Shown here: piece by piece, positions 57,075-64,000 of the stretch
How positions within the stretch are numbered: the stretch's first letter is position 1
Layout of the letters: every line of letters starts with the position of its first letter
Assembly (NCBI GenBank): GCA_023053545.1
Contig: JAKZAN010000007.1
Location: forward strand, 8,990,001 to 9,054,000
DNA length: 64,000 nt
DNA from: Lepidurus packardi
Taxonomy: Eukaryota; Arthropoda; Branchiopoda; Notostraca; Triopsidae
Direction of reading: 5' to 3'
Notes under the pieces: generated by a model
The model's input: only the letters and a program-made list of their open reading frames with translations
Databases searched by the model: none
Told to the model about the DNA's origin: nothing
Made by a program: the position numbers and the translations under genes

Positions 57075-57371
57075 TTTTCCCCAAGAACTTTCGCTAAATT
57101 ACAACACAATTATGTTAAGTTTTTGATTAGTTAATTCAAGTCTGTATGATTTGTAACGTTTAAGATTCATAAACACTTTCTTTCAATGCGTACCCCAGCC
57201 GTAGAGCATCTGGCAGACTCTATCCGTAACTATTGGCACTAAAGGCGGAGTTGTGCTTTGAAGACGCCTCCATGCATTAATTCAAACGTTGGGCGCCTGA
57301 GCTGAAACTTGTTTGTTTGGGAGAGTGGGTTTCTGCGGCGTGAAAAAAATACACATAAATTATAAATAATA
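57075..57371. promoter_or_regulatory. Probable shared divergent promoter of PHAX and ANAPC10
   Basis: Only 297 bp separate the two start codons, so both 5' UTRs and core promoters must fit here or overlap the first exons. I see no convincing TATA box in a usable position. Confidence 0.7.
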
Positions 57372-58074
57372 ATGTCCAACAATGAAGAAACGCCGGACCC
57401 GAGAGTTCACGAGAAAGCTGGCAAAGTACGAGAAGTTGGGAGTCAAGCCGTGTGGAGTCTTTCATCCTGTAAACCAGGTAATTAGTAATTAATTCGCTAA
57501 ATTAGTGATTCCATATAAATTAAGCCGTTAAGTTATTTTAATCCAGTCTCTTATTGTTTTAAGGATTCGGTGTGGATCAATTAAGAGACGGATGTCCTGA
57601 TACATACTGGCAATCCGATGGCCAACTTCCTCATTTGGTTAATATTCAATTCAGGAGGAAGATGACCATTCAAGACATTTGGATTTACGCTGATTATAAA
57701 GCGGATGAAAGCTACACTCCAAGCAGGTACAAATTTAGCTATTTGGCCCTAAAAGAGTCTATAATTTTGCTCTAATTTATAGAATCTCTGTAAGAGCTGG
57801 CACGAATTTCAGCGATTTGCAAGAAATCGAAGTTCTTGACCTCACTGAACCCTGCGGCTGGGTACTAATTCCTCTCAAGGACATCAATGAGAAACCCATC
57901 AGGACTTTTATGATTCAGATTGCTGTGCTCAGTAATCACCAGAGTGGCAGAGACACCCATTTAAGACAAGTTCGAATTCATGCTCCAGTGAGGTATTTTA
58001 TGGCTGCTGTAGATGTCTTTCAAAACATGCGTTTCACTAGTGACGAGCTCACACAATTAAGTTCCATTCGATAA
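57372..58074 (+). CDS. ANAPC10: ANAPC10 (anaphase-promoting complex subunit 10 / DOC1), complete, three exons
   Basis: Joined 57372-57477, 57564-57726 and 57783-58074; 186 residues, matching the usual length of about 185. Family role: DOC-domain subunit of the APC/C ubiquitin ligase that helps form the degron receptor with CDC20/CDH1. Seen: VREVGSQAVWSLSSCKPGFG at the domain start, LRDGCPDTYWQSDGQLPHLV, IQFRRKMTIQDIWIYADYKA, DESYTPSRISVRAG, EPCGWVLIPL, IQIAVLSNHQSGRDTHLRQV and the C-terminal run ending SIR. This IR-type tail is the motif that docks on CDC27/APC3. Introns are 86 and 56 nt, both GT-AG and in phase. A possible AATAAA lies at 58613-58618. Confidence 0.97.
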
Positions 58075-58511
58075 ACAAAAACCTACCCCAGATATGCATT
58101 CTTTAAATGACACATGTTAATACCACCGCACAGCTGAAATCCCAAGTGCATAAGATCAATTGTAATATTCATTTCCTTCACAATACATGTATATACAACG
58201 GAGATCACCCTTTTTTTTATTAAAGGAACATAAGAATGTAATTCTTGTTTGTTTGGGACAAATTAGTTGTATGTAATTTAGTTTGGTACAATGTAAGAGA
58301 AGGTGGGGGACATTTTGTCTGGACTGGGATGGGCAGATACAGATGGCATTGTCAACTTCTTTTATGTTCTCCAACAGGTTCTCCACTTTCGGAACTCGGA
58401 GATAAAATTGACACTAGTGTGTATTATTGTTGCAAAACGTTCTCCGGAAAAAGAATGACAAATGGGTGTAACTCGAGTTGAAAATTGTTGTTGGATTGGA
58501 AATGAATTAGT

Positions 58512-58541
58512 TTAGGTTAGGTTAGGTTAGATTAGGTTAGG
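58512..58541 (+). repeat. Interstitial TTAGG array, six units
   Basis: TTAGG x3, TTAGA, TTAGG x2. TTAGG is the arthropod telomere word. Six units inside a gene cluster are an interstitial trace, not a telomere. A hairpin follows immediately. Confidence 0.85.
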
Positions 58542-58581
58542 TTAACGATTCTCATCAACGAAAGTTGATGAGAAACGTTAA
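58542..58581 (+). other. Stable hairpin with GAAA tetraloop
   Basis: TTCTCATCAAC - GAAA - GTTGATGAGAA is a perfect 11-bp stem (58549-58559 with 58564-58574). It is extended beyond one A-A mismatch by TTAACG/CGTTAA, for a total stem of about 17-18 pairs. On the plus strand the loop is a GNRA-type tetraloop closed by C-G. It lies about 470 bp past the ANAPC10 stop and about 30 bp before a possible AATAAA, so it may be in that 3' UTR. No known RNA family recognised. Confidence 0.75.
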
Positions 58582-58612
58582 AACTTGCACTTTCACTCCA
58601 CCAGCTGAAAAA

Positions 58613-58618
58613 AATAAA
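58613..58618 (+). terminator. Possible poly(A) signal of ANAPC10
   Basis: AATAAA about 540 bp after the stop codon on the gene's strand. Other weaker candidates exist upstream (ATTAAA near 58220). Confidence 0.35.
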
Positions 58619-59136
58619 AATGCATTGTTAGACAGTGACACACTAGTGTAAATTTGTAACTCCGGGGTACATTACGTACGTTGGTAACTAAATCCGGAGA
58701 ACGTGTTGATAGTATCATCCGCATAGCCCTCCGAGGTCAATTTTCTTGCGTTTGATAGTGCTGAAACAACCATTGACGTAGATTAAAAATAGGAAGGGAG
58801 AAATTCCTTCGACAACTGGCTGTGTTAAAAGTGCATTTTAATCCGCATATTCTCTTGTCTCATCCCAGAACCTTTTATGCCCTGTCAAAATTTGCACATG
58901 AAATGGAGAAGATAGCTAAGTTATGAAAGCATTACCCTTTGATTTAATCTTTACCCTTTGCATTGCATTAATCATGCATTGATAATGCATTAATCTTTAC
59001 CCTTCGTATCCCATTACTCCCCCCCCCCCTATTTTAGAAGAGGTTACTAATTCTTCATTCGTTTGTGCTCAGTTAAATTGTAAACGTGAACATTCACTGT
59101 GATGTTAAAATAAAGAACCATCAACAGGCGGTATTC

Positions 59137-59285
59137 TTGAAGATTCTTGAAGATTTCTTGAAGATTCTTGAAGATTCTTGAAGATTTCTTGAAGATTCTT
59201 GAAGATTTCTTGAAGATTCTTGAAGATTTCTTGAAGATTCTTGAAGATTTCTTGAAAATTTTCTTGAAATTTCTTGAAGATTTAA
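59137..59285. repeat. TTGAAGATTC / TTGAAGATTTC microsatellite
   Basis: About thirteen units of 10 or 11 bp, partly alternating, between ANAPC10 and TAF11. Open frames through it (KILEDFL- or RIFKKSS-like) are repeat translations. Confidence 0.9.
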
Positions 59286-59330
59286 ATCGCGGATTTGTAA
59301 TCAACAGTTACGTTTTCATTTCATTCTTAA

Positions 59331-59336
59331 TTTATT
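59331..59336 (-). terminator. Probable poly(A) signal of TAF11
   Basis: TTTATT on the plus strand reads AATAAA on the TAF11 strand, 63 bp beyond the stop codon. Confidence 0.6.
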
Positions 59337-59398
59337 GTCTATGCACGCACACGTTACAATGGTTACCCATTTGGAAAACAAGAACCATAATTCACGTT

Positions 59399-60314
59399 TT
59401 AGAGTTTAAGTGGCTTTTTCACACCTTTGGTGCAAGGCACGCCTCCTCTTTGCCTCAATCTTCGCACTGCTTCGCGCAAATGTTTCGGTTGGACGGGTCC
59501 ACTGTCACCCCATTGCTCCAAAACGTCTAAAGCTTCTTCTACGATCTCTCCTACGAAGACTTTAGCGATACCAGCCATTGCAATCACGACGTTTTGCGAG
59601 ATCGAGCAGCCCGTAATAGTTTGCATGAGCTAGAAAGACAAAAGTTTCAGAAATACAAGTTTCAATTCCAAGAATTTTACCCGTTTGACCGCAGCTTTGG
59701 GAAAGGCAGCGCGGCGGTACATTTCATATCGACTGAGCTGATCCTCGGTAAAGTTCGAGACCAAGACTCTAAGAAAAAAAAATATTAGAAATAAAGTTTT
59801 CTAGCGAATTGATACAATTTAACTGCATTTTTTCTCGTTCTTCCTCTTCTTGCTCGCGTTTATTCTTGGCTTCTTGCCGCCTTTCGCGTTCCAAGTCAAT
59901 ACCTTTCGGAGTATCGTCATCTTTCGCTTCTTGGTTGTAGTCTGGAGTCGTTGGAGTCGTTCGAGCTGGCAGTGAAGTATCATTGTCGGACCCTTCTCCG
60001 GTCGGGGTTGGGGAGGATGATGAATGCGGTTGGGTAAAAACCATGTCTAGTTTAGCTCGTTTTGGATTTGGGGGCAAAGAGAGGTAATCGGTGTCATCTT
60101 CAGCTTCATAACGAGGAGTGGCGAGCAATCTAGCTAAGGGATCCATAGCCATATGATGGGGACTGTAAGGTCGTCTGAAAGTGGGTACTTCTGCAGCGGG
60201 TCGTTTGTTAGGGCTGGTGTGAGGACTACTACCTATGGAAACATCGTCTTCTTCGGTGTCTGAAGACTTGTTAAGGTCCAGGGGATCCCTATCGGGCACG
60301 CCATGATTGGACAT
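59399..60314 (-). CDS. TAF11: TAF11 (TFIID subunit 11), complete, three exons
   Basis: Joined 60314-59824, 59768-59681 and 59629-59399; 269 residues. Family role: histone-fold subunit of TFIID that pairs with TAF13 at RNA polymerase II promoters. Seen: a disordered acidic/Ser-Pro N-terminal half ([28 protein letters not shown]), a charged helix ending in [13 protein letters not shown], then the family's histone fold: [65 protein letters not shown] and [13 protein letters not shown]. Introns are 55 and 51 nt. The first uses a weak donor, GCA/GTTAAA, but joins to the expected KMQVL and is the only in-frame reading that keeps this conserved join. Confidence 0.95.
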
Positions 60315-61059
60315 TATTTATACCAATTTTAATTTGTCTAGTAGCATAAACAAAACAGGTCCAAGACACATCTAACAACAATCAAAAAGAGATGAGTTCC
60401 GAAGTGGCTTTTTATCCGATATACCAGATTTAGAACTGGTACTTTTGCTATCCGTATCTTTTTCGCGTCTACTAAGCCGCAAATAGCGAAACGCGAATGC
60501 CGTGGCGTTATTCAATCTGCTGCATAAACCGCTTCACATCCATACCAAACCGAACATCGATGACGTCATCGACGACTTAAAAGAAAATCCAACTTTTTAT
60601 TCTTAGCTTACAATATGCACCACGTAAAAATATGCACCCTTTACTTAGCTAGAAGTTAATAAGATTAGGTTGTAATTAGCTAAGCCAGGTTAGTTTTCCT
60701 TCTTGCATAATTTTGCAAGAGGATAATTTTGTTGTATTTTGTTTTGTTGTCTATAAGAGCTCATGTTAGTTAATTTAGCTTAGATGAAGTTAACATAATT
60801 ATATTTGGACAGTTTAGTTGTCAAGTGAAGTTTAAGATTAGTAAGGTTGGAACGCGGATTACGGGTTGAGGGACCCGAATCCGAAACGCGAAGAAGCGAG
60901 GGAAGGGTTGTAACGGTTTGATGGCCAAAACCGGGGAAGCGGGTTGTGTGTGAGTCCCTATGCCAACACGTCCCACAGGCAAGAAAAACATTACATTCGC
61001 CGGGCTGGAAAACGTGCACGTGTAGACATTATTTTATAGACTTAAATCAACTCAGTAAA
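60315..61059. promoter_or_regulatory. Divergent intergenic region of TAF11 and TIMM8
   Basis: 745 bp between the two start codons. Contains a full CRE-type palindrome at 60557-60572. Otherwise AT-rich with no recognised gene. Confidence 0.6.
60557..60572. promoter_or_regulatory. 16-bp palindrome TCGATGACGTCATCGA containing a CRE
   Basis: Perfect palindrome with TGACGTCA at its centre, the consensus bound by CREB/ATF bZIP dimers. It lies 243 bp upstream of the TAF11 ATG and 488 bp upstream of the TIMM8 ATG. Confidence 0.65.
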
Positions 61060-61510
61060 ATGTTTGGATTCGGTTCAAAGAGCTCAGGAGATACTAATCC
61101 TAATCCTACTTTCGAGTCATCGGAAACCAGTAATGAAATTGACTTATCTGGCTTGGGTCCGTCAATGGGTAGTTCGATGGACACTGGTGTACCTGGAGGT
61201 TCCACGGCGGATCGGGAGTTACAAGAGTTTCTTGCGATTGAGCAACAGAAAGCCCAATTCCAAACACAAGTAAGCTGAAGAAAACTTAAGCTATCTAAAA
61301 TTTTTAAGACACTTCGCTTTGTTTTTCAAGATTCATCGCCTAAATGAAGTGTGTTGGGACGTCTGTGTGGATCGGCCCGGCCAACGACTGGACAGTAGAA
61401 CTGAAACCTGCCTTTCCAACTGTGTGGACAGGTTTATCGACGTTTCAATGCTCGTTACCAACAGATTTGCGCAATTGTTGCAGCGAAGCGCTGGAGGCGC
61501 AGGTTTCTAG
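61060..61510 (+). CDS. TIMM8: TIM8 small TIM chaperone with an N-terminal extension, two exons
   Basis: Joined 61060-61269 and 61331-61510; 129 residues. Family role: with TIM13 forms a hexameric chaperone in the mitochondrial intermembrane space for hydrophobic inner-membrane precursors. Seen: DRELQEFLAIEQQKAQFQTQ, then the twin CX3C motifs CWDVC and CLSNC separated by the usual stretch with the conserved PGQRLDSRTE, and VDRFIDVSMLVTNRFAQLLQ. The canonical protein is about 90 residues. Here some 48 Ser/Gly/Thr-rich residues starting MFGFGSKSSGD precede it. An internal Met36 would give a usual-length product, but the first ATG has A at -3. The 61-nt intron is GT-AG. AATAAA follows 63 bp after the stop. 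Confidence 0.95.
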
Positions 61511-61573
61511 TAATCGAAAACCTTTTCTCCAGCACCCAAGAACTCGCAAAATTATAGTGCATCAACTTTAGTT

Positions 61574-61579
61574 AATAAA
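61574..61579 (+). terminator. Probable poly(A) signal of TIMM8
   Basis: AATAAA in TTAATAAATGG, 63 bp after the stop codon. Confidence 0.65.
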
Positions 61580-61831
61580 TGGTATTATTGTCAGAGAAAC
61601 CCGCCGACTGAATTAGAGACTTTTGGGGGGTAGAGAATTTTTCTGTAATTAATTTACTGGGAATTAACAGTTTCTTTTACACACGTTTCAACTTTGAAAA
61701 CTCAAGTAGTACTGGAATGTACGCAAAAAACGAAAAGAAGAAAAAAAAAAGTAACGCTATAGTTTGTTACACTCCAATGCTCGTTCCACCCACGCCGTAA
61801 CGGTTGATCTTCCTACAAATTTTCCAACATT

Positions 61832-63130
61832 TTAGGCAGTGGGACGAACGGGGGGCGTTTGCTTGAGTTGCAGAATGATGGAACGCATGCGCGAGACGTC
61901 TTTGCTATTCCGAGATGATTTGGGATTAAAGTCGCAAAGTTTGGCAATGCGCTCCCATTCTTGGCCTCCTTCAGTGCCTGTGGGCGTGGCTACCAACTCC
62001 TTTTCGGCGCTCCTGACAAAAAAATGCGATAAATATTAGAAACACAGTGTTTCATTTGGGTTTAAATCGATTTCATAAAAAAAAATCGATTTCATAAAAA
62101 AAAAAAAATCGATTTCATCCAAAAAATCGATTTCAGCTCTTAAGATAGCACCAAAACTCACTTGCTAGCTTCTCTGAGATGGCGTGAAATGGACAGATAG
62201 TAATTAAAAAGCAGTTTTAGACAGACATGAGCCGTTTTTCGTAGAACAAGAAACTTACCTGTTTGATGATCTCGTTTTCGCAATAGCATCGTCATGGTGA
62301 CGATACCATTCCTCCAACTCTTTACGAGCTTGGTCCCGTAGCTCTTGCTTCTTCCGTTCCTCTTCAGCATCTAAAATAAAGTATAAAATATTCGCCAAAC
62401 GAAGAAACTATGTAGATTGCGGTCCACCTTTCTCTTCCAATCGAGTTTTTTGTTCCTCTCGCCATTTGCGAATCTTTTCCGGCTCTTCCCGAGCAGGTTG
62501 ACCGGTAGACAGACTAGGGGAGGAAGATCGCATTCCCATTCCTGAAAGAAAAAAACACTGAAATTACCAATTAACCCTTGATACAAAACTTCCAAGAAAT
62601 AGTTTGACTAAATGTTACCCTTATCTTGCAGAGCTTCCACAGGTAAAGCTAACAGTTAAGGCAGATAATAGTTAAAAGGACACCTTGTGTGACGTCACAG
62701 ATCGTGCAAGTTTCATTGTTGTGGAACGAACGGGCTACGAAAAGGCAAACATGGCTAAAAACCTACCGAAATCATCAGGAGCCAGGTTGGAGGATGCTGA
62801 GTAGATAGGATCTTGTTGGAATTCTTGCTCAAATGCATCAACATGACCATTGGATGCTAGGAAATCATCTGCTGAGCAAAAGCGAACAGCAATTTAGAGC
62901 AAACTTAAGAGAAATGGAAGGCAAAGAGCTGCAATAACCAAATTTGGCCAAGACTCTTGTACAGTGACATCATCCTTACTTTCAATAGGCTGCGTCTGAA
63001 GGATAACTGCTGGGGGATTTAAATCATCTTCTAATCCTGCTAAAACATCCTGCTCTCGGGCTAAAAAATCAGCCGCTGGATCTACTTCAGCGGCTGGAAC
63101 TGCTTCAAAATCATCGCCAAAAGCATCCAT
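61832..63130 (-). CDS. Clc: Clathrin light chain, complete, five constitutive exons
   Basis: Joined 63130-62980, 62871-62767, 62541-62428, 62370-62259 and 62012-61832; 220 residues (224 with the candidate microexon). Family role: binds the clathrin heavy-chain hub and regulates assembly of coated pits and vesicles. Seen: acidic N-terminus MDAFGDDFEA and PAADFLAREQ; DDFLASNGHVDAFEQEF; a central helix EEPEKIRKWREEQKTRLEEK then DAEEERKKQELRDQARKELE and EWYRHHDDAIAKTRSSN that binds heavy chain; C-terminal WERIAKLCDFNPKSSRNSKD, DVSRMRSIILQLKQTP. Junction phases all agree and introns are GT-AG. The exon 2 acceptor is a NAGNAG (CTCAGCAG), allowing a one-residue variant. TTTATTTAG just before the ATG looks like an acceptor, so a 5' UTR intron is likely. 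Confidence 0.95.
62162..62173 (-). other. Candidate 12-nt microexon of clathrin light chain
   Basis: Inside the 246-nt last intron, minus-strand CACGCCATCTCAG / AGAAGCTAGCAA / GTGAGTTTT gives a good acceptor, 12 nt and a strong donor. Twelve nt preserves the frame: flanking R-S becomes R-E-A-S-K-S. The position matches where vertebrate light chains insert neuron-specific exons, between the TNR-like end of the heavy-chain-binding helix and the C-terminal domain. Predicted only. Confidence 0.55.
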
Positions 63131-63545
63131 ATCTAAATAAAGAAAGGCAGACACATTATAATTAAGATATCAATTAATGTAAGCCAGCTTTAACGTTGTT
63201 TTCAATAATTACTTGACGTTTTCGTAACAGGATTTCACGCAAAGCAAACTTCTTCGGTCGATAAAACGCCCCTGCGGTGTTGCCATATATATATTTCCTT
63301 GTTGAAATGCAGATATAATAACTTAGATTTGATGAACTACGTAATATCTAAATTTAATGGTAAATAGTCTTAGAATTTATTGTATATTGAATTGGTTGTC
63401 ATATAAGTAACTTCTAGTTTGTCAATGTTGGGTAATTGCTGAATCGTCAAAACAAACGTGACGGGATTGTGTCGTGGAAGAATATTGACAATTTGTGATT
63501 AAAAGCGTTGAATTTTGTGCTTGAAGCGAATTCATATAAGCAATA
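63131..63545. promoter_or_regulatory. Divergent intergenic region of clathrin light chain and TTC17
   Basis: 415 bp between the start codons, AT-rich. The part nearest clathrin light chain is probably its first intron. No specific core element recognised. Confidence 0.55.
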
Positions 63546-64000
63546 ATGTTAGCATCTCGGCTACTGTTGATGTGGATTACGCCTCACGTCATCTGGGGCG
63601 CGACCCATTGGTTGGTGACAGAAGACGGACGAATCGAAGCGCAGGTGAAAAACGGCGGGGAATTTAATTTTGCAGCAATTAAAAACTGTTTAAAATGGGT
63701 TTTAGATGGACTCCATGTTCCAGTTAGCCCGGCCGCATGATCTGATGGCACTCGTTGATCAAGAAGAACGCGTTGATCTGGTTGAAACGCTGCGGCAAGA
63801 ACTTTTCCAGCAAAAAGCTGCGTTGGATCGCAAAGATGACGACGATAAGGACGGGCAATTGGAAGAACGTCTCTACGCAACGGACCAAGATTGTCTGGAG
63901 GCGGGAAAGAAGCTGGCGAATTACAACCTACACGAAAGCACCTTCGTGTCATTAGATTCCAAAATGGAATTTGCAATGCATTCCGGTAATGAGGTCTTAA
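63546..64000 (+). CDS. TTC17: TTC17 homolog, 5' end only, runs off the window
   Basis: Exon 1 63546-63644 encodes a hydrophobic leader MLASRLLLMWITPHVIWG (signal peptide) and THWLVTEDGRIEAQ. Exon 2 starts at 63706 and continues past DSMFQLARPHDLMALVDQEE, LEERLYATDQDCLEAG and ESTFVSLDSKMEF toward the window edge. The blocks THW-VTEDG-I--Q, DS-----PHDL, D-DC--A and the TFVSLDSK stretch match the N-terminus of tetratricopeptide repeat protein 17, a large TPR protein linked to actin organisation and ciliogenesis. The TPRs themselves would lie beyond the window. The 61-nt intron (GTGAAA...TTTTAG) is inferred; reading through it meets a stop at 63738. A possible next donor is TCCG/GTAATG near 63984. 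Confidence 0.88.

Noticed and set aside
58512-58541. A true telomere end
   Set aside because: Only six imperfect TTAGG units, flanked on both sides by ordinary genes.
59047-59304. Open frames rich in KSSRIF or KILEDFL
   Set aside because: Direct translation of the TTGAAGATTTC microsatellite.

Overview
The window is nuclear DNA of an animal, most probably an arthropod and likely a crustacean or related pancrustacean. Genes are split by GT-AG introns. There is one HCN/Ih channel gene, TIM8 has the arthropod-like C-terminus, and a short TTAGG array (the arthropod telomere word) lies at 58512-58541. The species cannot be named from the sequence alone. Eight protein-coding genes are supported; no rRNA, tRNA, CRISPR or viral feature was recognised.

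Layout. 0.6-3.0 kb: DET1 on the minus strand (three exons, complete). 3.1-20.6 kb: a gene-poor stretch made mostly of unrelated tandem repeat families (units of about 245, 165, 111, 205-230 and 172 bp) and a 170-bp-arm inverted repeat. 20.6-52.5 kb: one large plus-strand gene for a hyperpolarization-activated cyclic-nucleotide-gated (HCN/Ih) channel. It has eleven coding exons giving about 1049 residues, and its introns hold more satellites, a decayed Tigger/pogo-like transposon (30.7-32.4 kb) and minisatellites. 52.5-55.5 kb: repeat-rich spacer. 55.5-64.0 kb: a compact cluster of housekeeping genes with mostly 50-250 bp introns: PHAX (-), ANAPC10 (+), TAF11 (-), TIMM8 (+), clathrin light chain (-) and the 5' end of TTC17 (+). 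These form three successive head-to-head pairs that probably share promoters.

The genes are not one pathway. DET1 works in a CUL4-DDB1 ubiquitin ligase, ANAPC10 in the anaphase-promoting complex, PHAX in snRNA export, TAF11 in TFIID, TIM8 in mitochondrial import, clathrin light chain in vesicle coats and TTC17 in actin/cilia biology. HCN carries the pacemaker current. They are neighbours rather than an operon.

Most worth checking: a 96-nt in-frame candidate cassette exon in the HCN S4-S5 linker (47064-47159); a 12-nt candidate microexon in clathrin light chain (62162-62173); a GC-AG intron in PHAX; a GAAA-loop hairpin abutting TTAGG repeats; a 165-bp repeat carrying splice-site-like cassettes; a minisatellite whose units carry YY1-like and E-box words; and the words GCAGAAAT/GCAGTAAT that recur through several otherwise unrelated repeat families from about 6 to 36 kb.
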